The notes under the pieces: model-generated
Database searches by the model: none
What the model was told of the DNA's origin: nothing
The model's input: the letters and a program-made list of their open reading frames with translations, nothing else
Assembly (NCBI RefSeq): GCF_019634775.1
Contig: NZ_JAHCAS010000001.1
Span: 1,990,894 to 2,054,893 of the forward strand
DNA length: 64,000 bases
Source of the DNA: Dokdonella sp.
GTDB taxonomy: Bacteria; Pseudomonadota; Gammaproteobacteria; Xanthomonadales; Rhodanobacteraceae
Direction: 5' to 3'
Position numbers and translations under genes: made by a program
Shown here: one piece after another, positions 1-8,455 of the stretch
How the letters are laid out: each line of letters starts with the position of its first letter
Position numbering within the stretch: position 1 is the first letter of the stretch

Positions 1-382
1 GGCGGAACAGCACGTGCTGCCACGGCGGTGCATCCCGGACGATGTGGCGCATGAACGCCTGCGGTGCCACCTCGAAACTCCCGGTCTGGCGGCTCATGAA
101 CGCGCAGTAGGAAACGAACCGATCGAAAGGGTTCCGCACGAAGGCGAATTTGAAGTAGTTGTCGAATGTTTCCGCGCCGAGCACAGGATGTACCTGGCGC
201 ACGCTGAGATGGCCATGCCCGATGGCGTTGAGCTCCGGGAATGGAAATCGCTTCTGAACGAACAGGCCAACCTGTTCGAGATCATCCTCGGCAAGGTGCG
301 GACGCAAGGCGCGGCGTACCGAGTGCGTGCCTGTTTTGGGCACTGCGAAGAAGATGAAGCGACGGTGCCTGGAAATGATCAT
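1..382 (-). CDS. Sulfotransferase family protein (3' end beyond window)
   Basis: The gene runs off the left edge; 127 N-terminal residues are visible. I translated the minus strand directly. Residues 12-25 (FAVPKTGTHSVRRA) match the 5'-phosphosulfate loop of PAPS-dependent sulfotransferases, and residues 81-93 (FVRNPFDRFVSYC) match the 3'-phosphate binding motif with its Arg and Ser. The spacing suits the sulfotransferase-2 type, enzymes that move sulfate from PAPS to carbohydrates or other acceptors. I chose the ATG at 382 because family members begin just before the phosphate loop; an in-frame ATG at 478 would add 32 unfamiliar residues. Neither start has a convincing ribosome binding site. 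It diverges from the beta-hydroxylase-like gene at 528. The acceptor substrate is unknown. Confidence 0.75.
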   Translation of the reverse strand, partial: MIISRHRRFIFFAVPKTGTHSVRRALRPHLAEDDLEQVGLFVQKRFPFPELNAIGHGHLSVRQVHPVLGAETFDNYFKFAFVRNPFDRFVSYCAFMSRQTGSFEVAPQAFMRHIVRDAPPWQHVLFR

Positions 383-483
383 GGGCAGAAGCGTGGCGGG
401 ATCACGCCCGACATTGTCGCATTGCCACCCGCTGGAAGTCAGATCTTTGAGTCGGCCTCGTGTGGGCGGGCCAAACATGTGCT

Positions 484-492
484 TGCTATGAT
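484..492 (+). promoter_or_regulatory. Extended -10 promoter candidate for the beta-hydroxylase-like gene
   Basis: The sequence TGCTATGAT forms an extended -10 element (TG-N-TATGAT) about 35 bases before the ATG at 528. No good -35 hexamer lies 17 bases upstream, which is tolerated in extended -10 promoters. It would overlap the 5' side of the divergent sulfotransferase gene if that gene started at 478. Confidence 0.35.
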
Positions 493-527
493 GCGAGCCA
501 AGTCAGAGCGTGGTTCGCCGACAGGCC

Positions 528-1511
528 ATGAAACTCCAGGTTCCGTTCCTCCAACTGCCCGTGTCCTTCGATGCGCCTGCGCTTGCGGCCGAGATTGAGG
601 CGCTCGGCGAATCGGCATGGCGCCCGCACCCGCAGGGGTTCCCCGGCAATTCGGCAATGCCGCTGATTGCCGAGAACGGAAACCCGCAGAGCGATTCCGT
701 GCGCGGCAGGATGCGCCCGACGCCCCAGCTCGAACGCTGTCCGTACCTCAAGCAGGTTCTGGCGACGATCGGCGGCGTGTGGGGCCGCAGCCGGCTGATG
801 CGCCTGTCGGGCCAGGCGGAAGTCACGGCCCATGTCGATATCGATTACTACTGGCGCGACCACATGCGCGTGCACGTGCCGATCATCACCCAACCGGATG
901 TGAGCTTTCATTGCGGCGAGGATTCGGTGCACATGGGAGCGGGCGAGTGCTGGATCTTTGATACCTGGAATCTGCACCGTGTCGTCAACTCGACCGACGC
1001 GGCCCGCGTTCATCTCGTCGCTGATTCGGTGGGGGGGCCGGGACTGTGGAACCTCATCGCTTCTGGACGCCCCCATACGGTGAATCTCCCTGGTTGGCGA
1101 CCGCAGCACGTTGCCCCTGGCGTCGTGCCGGCGGCGCTTCGTCTCGAATCCTTCAACGTGCCATCGGTGATGACGCCTTGGGAGATCCAGGACCAGTTGT
1201 CCTTCGTCCTCGGCGAAGTGTCGCAGCATCCAGCGTTGGCAGCGCTGCATCAGTTGGCGGGACATTTTCACCGCCATTGGCGCTCGCTGTGGGCAGCCTA
1301 CGGCGATTCGGGCGACGGGCTGGCCGAGTATCGGGAAGCACTGCAGTTGTTCGCCACGGAAATGCGTCGTCTCGGCGCGGGTGTGCGATTGCGCAACGGT
1401 ACGTTGCTGCTCCAGGCAATCAGCAGCCTGGTCATCGACGTCGCCCTGAGCGAAGCGGACAAGCCAATGCTCGCCGACGAGCGCTCGGCTTCGTTTGCGC
1501 AGGCGATGTAG
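528..1511 (+). CDS. Aspartyl/asparaginyl beta-hydroxylase-like 2-oxoglutarate oxygenase
   Basis: This 327-residue protein has the iron-binding pattern of Fe(II)/2-oxoglutarate oxygenases of the aspartyl/asparaginyl beta-hydroxylase family. His102 and Asp104 lie in HVDIDYYW, and a distal His150 lies in NLHRVVN about 46 residues later, followed by an ARVHLV strand that would carry the 2-oxoglutarate-binding Arg. The fold centre spans roughly residues 60-175; the C-terminal half has no motif I recognise. The start at 528 (MKLQVPFLQLPV) is preferred over an in-frame ATG at 510, since the hydrophobic beta strand starts there. It is divergent from a sulfotransferase, a pairing that suggests a shared modification pathway, but the substrate cannot be read from sequence. 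Confidence 0.75.
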   Translation: MKLQVPFLQLPVSFDAPALAAEIEALGESAWRPHPQGFPGNSAMPLIAENGNPQSDSVRGRMRPTPQLERCPYLKQVLATIGGVWGRSRLMRLSGQAEVTAHVDIDYYWRDHMRVHVPIITQPDVSFHCGEDSVHMGAGECWIFDTWNLHRVVNSTDAARVHLVADSVGGPGLWNLIASGRPHTVNLPGWRPQHVAPGVVPAALRLESFNVPSVMTPWEIQDQLSFVLGEVSQHPALAALHQLAGHFHRHWRSLWAAYGDSGDGLAEYREALQLFATEMRRLGAGVRLRNGTLLLQAISSLVIDVALSEADKPMLADERSASFAQAM

Positions 1512-1575
1512 GGCGGCGGGAGCCGCGCCGAAAACCGCCTGCGAACACGGGCATTCCGGGGGCGACCCGGCTGCC

Positions 1576-2679
1576 TCAGAAATGCGCGCTTTCGAACCCT
1601 TCGTCCAGCGGCGTCTCGCCGCCCTCGGCGAGACGGATCTTGAGTGCCAGGCCGTCGCGCGAATCGGCCTTCGAAAGTGCTTCCTCGAGTTCGATCTTGC
1701 CTTCCTTGTAGAGCGCGTATAGGGCCTGGTCGAAGGTCTGCATGCCTTCCTGCAGGCTGCGGTCCATGGCTTCCTTCATTTCATGGATCTGGCCGCGACG
1801 GATCATGTCGCGGATCAGCGGCGTGTTGAGCAGGACCTCGACCGCCGGCAGGCGGCGCCCGTCCTTGCCCATGACGAGGCGCTGCGAGATCACGGCACGC
1901 AGATTCAGCGCGAGGTTCATCAGGATGTTGCGATGGGCCGATTCGGGGAAGAAATTGAGGATGCGCTCCAGGGTCTGGTCGGCGTTGTTGGAGTGCAGCG
2001 TGGCGAGGCAGAGGTGGCCGGTTTCAGAGAACGAGATCGCCGCTTCCATCGTTTCGGCATCGCGGATCTCGCCGATCAGGATCACGTCGGGCGCCTCGCG
2101 CATCGCGTTCTTGAGCGCCTCGTGATAGCTGTGCGTGTCGAGACCGACCTCGCGCTGGTTCACCACCGACTTCTTGTGCCGGTACAGGTATTCAATCGGG
2201 TCCTCGACGGTCAGGATGTGCCCGGAGGTGTTGGCGTTGCGCTGGTCGATCATTGCCGCCAGTGTGGTCGACTTGCCCGAACCGGTCGCGCCGACCACCA
2301 GGATCAGCCCTCGCGGCTCCATGATGAGTTCCTTGAACAGCGGCGGCAGGCGCAACTGTTCGATCGTCGGAATCTCGCTCTTGATCGCGCGGATGACCAT
2401 GCCGACTTCGCCGCGCTGCTTGAACACGTTGATGCGGAAACGCCCGGCATCCTTGACCGCGATTGCCATGTTCAGCTCGAGCGCGCGCTCGAACTGCGGC
2501 ACCTGGCCTTCGTCCATCAGCGAATAGGCGATCTTCTTGACCATGCCGCCCGGCAGGCCCGTGTTGCCGAGTGGATAGAGCTTGCCCTCGACCTTGATGT
2601 TCACCGGGGCGCCGGTTGTAAGGAACATGTCCGACGCGCCTTTTTCGGTCATCAGCTTCAGGAAATAGCCGATATCCAT
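1576..2679 (-). CDS. pilU: Type IV pilus retraction ATPase, PilU type
   Basis: This 367-residue cytoplasmic hexameric ATPase of the PilT/PilU secretion-ATPase family powers pilus retraction and twitching motility. It shows Walker A (GATGSGKST), the Asp box (LTVEDPIEY), Walker B (DVILIGEIRDAET) and the His box (TLHSNNADQT). The N-terminus (MDIGYFLKLMTEKGASDMF) is typical of PilU, and the C-terminal extension past the PilT length supports PilU over PilT. The open frame continues upstream to 3162, but that part is antisense to the DUF4398 gene; the ATG at 2679 matches the family start. Unusually, no pilT lies upstream: the preceding gene is divergent. A PilT elsewhere in the genome is expected, because PilU normally works with PilT. 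Confidence 0.92.
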   Translation of the reverse strand: MDIGYFLKLMTEKGASDMFLTTGAPVNIKVEGKLYPLGNTGLPGGMVKKIAYSLMDEGQVPQFERALELNMAIAVKDAGRFRINVFKQRGEVGMVIRAIKSEIPTIEQLRLPPLFKELIMEPRGLILVVGATGSGKSTTLAAMIDQRNANTSGHILTVEDPIEYLYRHKKSVVNQREVGLDTHSYHEALKNAMREAPDVILIGEIRDAETMEAAISFSETGHLCLATLHSNNADQTLERILNFFPESAHRNILMNLALNLRAVISQRLVMGKDGRRLPAVEVLLNTPLIRDMIRRGQIHEMKEAMDRSLQEGMQTFDQALYALYKEGKIELEEALSKADSRDGLALKIRLAEGGETPLDEGFESAHF

Positions 2680-2781
2680 CAGTACGATTCCCCCCGTGCG
2701 ACGCGTGCGGCGGCTGCGTCGTTGCCAAAAGTGCCGTCGAGTTCGGACAATAGGCCGTACCCGTTCGTACAGAGCGCGTTT

Positions 2782-3165
2782 ATGACACCAAGTCGCCCGA
2801 AAATCCATGCGGCGGTCGTGATTTTGCTTTTCGCCGTATCGACAGCCTGGGCCGCCAAGCGGCCACCACCGGATCTGCTTGGCCCGGCCCAGTCGCAGTT
2901 GCGCGCGGCACGCACCGAGGGTGCCTCGACCTATGCGCCGCTGGAACTGCGTTTTGCCGAGGAACGCCTCGATCAGGCCCAGGTTGCCGTCGATGAGCGC
3001 GACTATGCGCTCGCCAGCCGACTGGCCGCGGAATCGGCGGTCAACAGCGAACTCGCCACGCTCAAGGCGCGCCTCGGCAAACGCCGCGAAGCTGTGGAGG
3101 AACTGAAGCGGCGGAACGAGGAGGTCGCGCGCACGCTGCACATGACCGGGGAGGGGGAGCAATGA
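2782..3165 (+). CDS. DUF4398-type secreted protein
   Basis: A 127-residue protein with an N-terminal signal peptide (hydrophobic stretch at residues 10-22, ending STAWA). The mature part is almost wholly helical, with the pattern APLELRFAEERLDQAQVAV followed by a charged coiled coil rich in Glu, Arg and Ala, as in DUF4398 proteins. Its stop overlaps the start of the OmpA-family gene (ATGA), so the two are surely co-translated and probably act together in the periplasm at the outer membrane or cell wall. The molecular role of DUF4398 proteins is not established. The gene is divergent from pilU across about 100 bases. Confidence 0.7.
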   Translation: MTPSRPKIHAAVVILLFAVSTAWAAKRPPPDLLGPAQSQLRAARTEGASTYAPLELRFAEERLDQAQVAVDERDYALASRLAAESAVNSELATLKARLGKRREAVEELKRRNEEVARTLHMTGEGEQ

Positions 3166-4130
3166 GATGCGGACTCGGTGCCCTGTTCGTGTGTCTCGCG
3201 CTCATCGTCCACAGCGCGCCGGCCGCGGCTCGTGATGTCGACCACGAGAGGCTCACACGCAGTCTGGTCCAACTCGAGGCTGATGCAAAGCTCGCCCCCC
3301 ATGCCAGCAGCGAGATTGCCGCCGCGCGCGTGGCGCTGGCCGACCTGCTCCAGAACCGCCGCGGCAAGAAGCGCGTGCACGCTCTCTACATGGCTGAACA
3401 CCGGGTCGACATCGCTTGGGCTGCAGCCCAGGTAGGCGATCTCGACCAGCAGCATCGGGAACTCCAGCGCGAACACGATCGCCTGCTTGTACTGGCCGCG
3501 CGCCAAGAGGCAGAGCAGGCGCGGCGCGAGCTCGAACACCAGCACTTGCGGGCGCAGATCCAGGCCGAGGAGGCGGAGCGCGCCGCGCGCGAGGCCGAGG
3601 AGGCACGCCAGCGCGAGGAAGAGGCCACTGCATCGGCGAAGCAGGAAGTCGAACAATCGCGGCGCCTGCTGGACGCGCAGGCGCACGAGGCGGAGCTGAG
3701 TCGCAAGGAGGCCGAGCTCGCGCGCGAGCTGGCCGATGCCGCGATGCGCACGCGGCTTGAGAACCAGTCGCCGCAGCCGGTCGCCGATGGCTTGCAGATG
3801 ACGATCGATGACGAAGCGTTCGGCACTGGGCGGGCAACCCTGCGTCCGGCAGCACGCAAGGCGCTCGGCGGCATCGTCACCTTTGTCAATCGCGAGCCGG
3901 CGAAATCGATCCGCATCGAGGGGCATGCCGATGCGAGCGGAAGGGTCGAGGCGAATCGTGCCCTGTCGCTGAAGCGCGCGGAATCGGTGCGCGATGCCCT
4001 GGTCGCGGCCGGAGTCAATGCCGCGCGGATCAGCGTGGTCGGCCATGGTTCCGACCACCCCCTGGCTTCGAATGACAGCGCTGATGGTCGAGCCAAGAAT
4101 CGCAGAGTGGTCGTTATTCTCCTTGAATAA
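3162..4130 (+). CDS. OmpA-family peptidoglycan-binding protein with long coiled coil
   Basis: A 322-residue secreted protein. The signal peptide ends near residue 23 (APAAA). Residues 25-90 are a helical region like the upstream DUF4398 protein, and residues 95-195 are a highly charged coiled coil (Glu/Arg/Ala heptads). Residues 210-322 form an OmpA C-terminal domain with the signatures IRIEGHADASG, RALSLKRAESVRDAL and GRAKNRRVVVILLE, which bind diaminopimelate in peptidoglycan. There is no beta-barrel, so it is a periplasmic or lipid-free tether rather than a porin. Its ATG overlaps the stop of the DUF4398 gene. It probably links the envelope to the wall; any partner of the coiled coil is unknown. 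Confidence 0.8.
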   Translation: MRCGLGALFVCLALIVHSAPAAARDVDHERLTRSLVQLEADAKLAPHASSEIAAARVALADLLQNRRGKKRVHALYMAEHRVDIAWAAAQVGDLDQQHRELQREHDRLLVLAARQEAEQARRELEHQHLRAQIQAEEAERAAREAEEARQREEEATASAKQEVEQSRRLLDAQAHEAELSRKEAELARELADAAMRTRLENQSPQPVADGLQMTIDDEAFGTGRATLRPAARKALGGIVTFVNREPAKSIRIEGHADASGRVEANRALSLKRAESVRDALVAAGVNAARISVVGHGSDHPLASNDSADGRAKNRRVVVILLE

Positions 4131-4513
4131 CAAGAGCTTACGAGTTAAATCCATATTCTGTTGCGAATCGCGGGGCAAAGGAGTAGCTTCACTCCCCCAT
4201 GCGATCCGGGGTTTCTCTGGCCTGCATGGGACAAGCCCAGCCCATGAGCTCAGTACCTGCCGCCGTGGATCCGCCGTCACCTCCCGATGGGACGGGGTTT
4301 CATGGTCGGGTGCCTGGCAGTGGCGCCCCAGCCGTGTCGCCGACCTTCATGGTCCCCGCGTCGCACGCACTGTGCTTTGAGGCCGGGCTGGCCCGAATCC
4401 CGTCCGGGCCATTTCGCGTCATGTTCCATCGTCCCGCACCTTCACGGTGCGACGTCCCAGCGACGTCGCACCGTGGGGGCTGCGCTTTTTTCCACCGAGA
4501 GGAGGTCAGGTCG
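4131..4513. other. Intergenic region, 383 bases
   Basis: It lies between the OmpA-family gene and the DUF465 gene. Reading frames here have no recognisable protein. The only clear structure is the perfect 14-bp stem-loop at 4443-4475 followed by a T run, described separately. A weaker 6-bp pair (CATGGG/CCCATG) lies near 4225-4250. Confidence 0.5.
4443..4491 (+). terminator. Terminator- or attenuator-like stem-loop before the DUF465 gene
   Basis: CACGGTGCGACGTC (4443-4456) pairs perfectly with GACGTCGCACCGTG (4462-4475) across a 5-base loop. A run of six T begins 10 bases after the stem, a little far for a classical intrinsic terminator. It ends about 22 bases before the DUF465 ATG, so it could end transcription from the OmpA operon or act as a leader attenuator for the small gene. 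Confidence 0.4.
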
Positions 4514-4735
4514 ATGTTCGAGCAGCACGATCAGGAAGCCGTTGAATCCCTGATGCACCGCGATGTCGAGTTTCGCCAGTTGTTCCACAAGCACCGCGAG
4601 CTGGACAGCAAGGTGCGCAACGCCGAACTCGGCGTGCTGCCGCTGGACGATGTGACCCTGCACACCCTCAAGAAGGAAAAGCTGCGCGCCAAGGACCGCC
4701 TGACGCACATGTGGGAAACGCGTCGGCAGGCGTAG
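4514..4735 (+). CDS. DUF465 / YdcH-family small protein
   Basis: A 73-residue, highly charged, all-helical protein. The pattern FRQLFHKHRELDSKVRNAE and the later LKKEKLRAKDRL match the DUF465 (YdcH) family, short coiled-coil proteins of 70-80 residues whose function is unknown. The start at 514 bases past 4000 is fixed by a strong ribosome binding site (AGGAGG about 8 bases upstream). A longer frame from 4199 is open but crosses the stem-loop and has no family similarity. A 14-bp hairpin with a T run sits directly upstream, suggesting its own control or separation from the OmpA operon. Confidence 0.85.
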   Translation: MFEQHDQEAVESLMHRDVEFRQLFHKHRELDSKVRNAELGVLPLDDVTLHTLKKEKLRAKDRLTHMWETRRQA

Positions 4736-4764
4736 CCAGTCCCCGATTGCGTGCGGTTGCTTTC

Positions 4765-4836
4765 GTAGGAGCCCGTTTACGGGCGATTGGTACGCGCTCC
4801 GAATGCGAGGAAGCATCGCCCTTGAAGGGGCTCCTA
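4765..4836. repeat. REP-like inverted pair (family A, copy 1)
   Basis: A forward arm (GTAGGAGCCCGTTTACGGGC, then GAT) at 4765-4787 and a reverse arm starting GCATCGCCCTTGAAGGGGCT at 4813-4836 face each other across about 25 bases. Each arm contains its own small palindrome. It lies between the DUF465 gene and cbs. Confidence 0.8.
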
Positions 4837-4910
4837 CAGCCGCTCCTACGGAAAATCGCTGGTTGCAGGCTGGGTTATCATCCGCGGGTTTCCCGCCGCG
4901 CGGAGTCCGC

Positions 4911-6277
<1,367 letters not shown>

Positions 6278-6281
<4 letters not shown>

Positions 6282-7249
6282 GCGGTGTGATTGGTAGGCT
6301 TCTGCGTGCGCTACGATCACCTTCGCAGACCATGGATGCGTCCTGTTCTACGGGCCTGTTGGATCCACGCAGCTTCCAACCGGCCTTGGTTTACCCGGAT
6401 GGATTCGGGCGTCACGCGCTGCTTGATGCACTCACCGCAGTATCGATTGGCAACAGTACCCGCGGCGAGCTGCGGGCGTACGCGGAGGGCGATTTCGAGC
6501 GATTCCTGCGAACTCTGGATCTGTTCCCGGCTGGTGTTTCTGGTCGTCTTCTCGAGGTCGGGGCCAACCCCTACTTCACCACGTTGCTGCTGCGCCGTTT
6601 CCGGCCGGGGCTTGAGCTTTCATTCGTCAACTATTTTGGGCCAGGAGCCTCGTCCGGAACGCAAACGCTCGTATTCCCCGGTTTCGACGGAACCGAAGAG
6701 ACGATCGATCTGCCGTTCGAAAATGTCAACGTAGAGGCGGAACAGTTGCCCTACGAGGCAGCATCGTTCGATTACGTCATATTTTGCGAGGTGCTGGAGC
6801 ACATGACGAATGAGCCGGTGGCGGCTCTGCTGGAACTGAAACGTGTATTGAAACCCGGCGGTACCATGGTGCTCACAACACCCAACGCGGCCAGACTCGA
6901 GAACGTGATTGCGTTCATCGAAGGTCGCAACATGTACGACCAGTACTCCGGCTACGGCCCATACGGTCGTCACAACCGGGAATATACGCGGCACGAACTC
7001 CACATGCTGATGGAGCACTGTGGGTTCGATGTCGAGATCAGCTACACCGCGAACGTCCATCCCGATCTCCCACCACAGGTCGTCGATCCGGGGATGATCG
7101 CTGCGGTTCTCCGGCAGGTTCCCAACCGGGAGCATGATCTCGGACAGTACCTTTTCACCCGGTGGGTCAATTCGCGTGCCGCGAAGCAGGGGTTGCCGCG
7201 TTGGTTGTACCGGAGTCATCCCGAGCATCGAATGGAAACCGTGCAATAA
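6278..7249 (+). CDS. Class I SAM-dependent methyltransferase
   Basis: A 323-residue protein with a Rossmann methyltransferase core. RLLEVGANPYFTTLL (about residues 89-103) is motif I in a variant form, FDYVIFCEVLEHM motif II, and LKRVLKPGGTMVLTTPN motif III. The C-terminal part has many aromatic residues (YDQYSGYGPYGRHNREYTR), typical of methyltransferases acting on large or surface-exposed substrates such as glycans. The GTG start overlaps the cbs stop (GTGA), so it is translationally coupled. It separates cbs from the gamma-lyase-like gene, and its GC content appears lower than that of its neighbours, which suggests later acquisition. A role in sulfur metabolism (homocysteine is made from SAM) is possible but unproven. 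Confidence 0.75.
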
Positions 7250-7280
7250 CCCCTTCCAGGAATGATCCAGTGAGTTCGAC

Positions 7281-8441
7281 ATGAAGAAGAATGTGAGAAC
7301 GGGGCTTGGCACCCGCGCGATCCACGCCGGTCAATCACCAGACCCCTCCACCGGCGCGATCATGGTGCCGATCTACGCGACCTCGACCTACGTGCAGGAA
7401 AGCCCGGGCGTGCACAAGGGGTACGAGTACTCGCGCACGCAGAATCCGACGCGCATGGCCTACGAGCGCTGCGTTGCCGATCTCGAAGGTGGTCGTCAGG
7501 GCTATGCCTTCGCCTCGGGACTGGCTGCGGCGGCCACCGTGCTCGACCTGCTCGACTCGGGCAGCCATGTCATCGCGATGGACGATCTCTACGGTGGTAC
7601 CTATCGCCTGTTCGAGCGCGTTCGCCGCCGCTCGGCCGGGCTCGATTTCAGCTTCATCGACCTCAACGACAAGGATGCGCTGAAGGCGGCGCTGCGCCCG
7701 GACACGCGCATGATCTGGGCAGAGACGCCGACCAATCCGATGCTGAAGCTGGTCGATCTCGCCAGGATCGGTGCCTTCGCGCGCAAGCACGGCCTGATCC
7801 TCGTCGTCGACAACACCTTCTGCTCGCCGATGCTGCAGCGCCCGCTCGAACACGGCGCGCATCTGGTCCTGCATTCGGCGACCAAGTACCTCAACGGCCA
7901 TTCCGACATGGTCGGTGGTGTTGTTGTTGCGGGCGACGATGCGGAACTCGCCGAGAAGATGGCCTTCCTGCAGAACTCGGTTGGCGCCGTCGCCGGCCCG
8001 TTTGATGCCTTCCTCGCCATGCGCGGCCTCAAGACCCTGCACCTGCGCATGCGCGCGCATTGCGAAGGCGCACTCGAGATCGCGCGTTGGTTGGAGAAGC
8101 ATCCTGCAATCGAGCGAGTCATCTATCCGGGCCTTAAGTCGCACCCGCAACACGCCTTGGCCAAGCGCCAGATGGATGGTTTCGGCGGCATCATTTCCGT
8201 GGAAGTGAAGGGTGGCCTGCGCAAGGCGCGTCGCATGCTCGAACGCTGCCACCTGTTTGCGTTGGCGGAGTCGCTCGGCGGTGTGGAAAGCCTGATCGAG
8301 CATCCGGCGATCATGACGCATGCATCGGTACCGGCGGCGAATCGCAAGCGGCTAGGTATCAGTGACGGCCTGATTCGTCTCTCAGTGGGCGTCGAAGACG
8401 TGATTGATCTCCGCCGGGAACTTGCGGCTGCATTGGCATAG
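7281..8441 (+). CDS. Cystathionine gamma-lyase / gamma-synthase family enzyme
   Basis: A 386-residue fold-type I pyridoxal-phosphate enzyme. GLGTRAIHAGQ at the N-terminus, the phosphate-binding YSRTQNPTR, WAETPTNPML and the cofactor Lys202 in HSATKYLNGHSDMVGG are the signatures of the cystathionine gamma-synthase/lyase family. Family members differ in direction of reaction and cannot be separated firmly by eye. Since cbs lies in the same operon, the likely job is gamma-lyase: splitting cystathionine to cysteine, 2-oxobutyrate and ammonia. The start 31 bases after the methyltransferase stop fits an operon with cbs. Gamma-synthase activity in methionine synthesis remains an alternative. Confidence 0.88.
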   Translation: MKKNVRTGLGTRAIHAGQSPDPSTGAIMVPIYATSTYVQESPGVHKGYEYSRTQNPTRMAYERCVADLEGGRQGYAFASGLAAAATVLDLLDSGSHVIAMDDLYGGTYRLFERVRRRSAGLDFSFIDLNDKDALKAALRPDTRMIWAETPTNPMLKLVDLARIGAFARKHGLILVVDNTFCSPMLQRPLEHGAHLVLHSATKYLNGHSDMVGGVVVAGDDAELAEKMAFLQNSVGAVAGPFDAFLAMRGLKTLHLRMRAHCEGALEIARWLEKHPAIERVIYPGLKSHPQHALAKRQMDGFGGIISVEVKGGLRKARRMLERCHLFALAESLGGVESLIEHPAIMTHASVPAANRKRLGISDGLIRLSVGVEDVIDLRRELAAALA

Positions 8442-8455
8442 GTCGTGCTATCACT

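Noticed and set aside
14..598. 194-residue plus-strand frame at the left edge
   Set aside because: The minus strand carries both sulfotransferase binding motifs in one frame, so this is its shadow.
2680..3162. N-terminal extension of PilU in the same frame
   Set aside because: PilU starts at MDIGYFLK; the extension is antisense to the DUF4398 gene.
4199..4513. Extended N-terminus for the DUF465 protein
   Set aside because: The frame crosses a hairpin and T run, while a strong ribosome site precedes the ATG at 4514.
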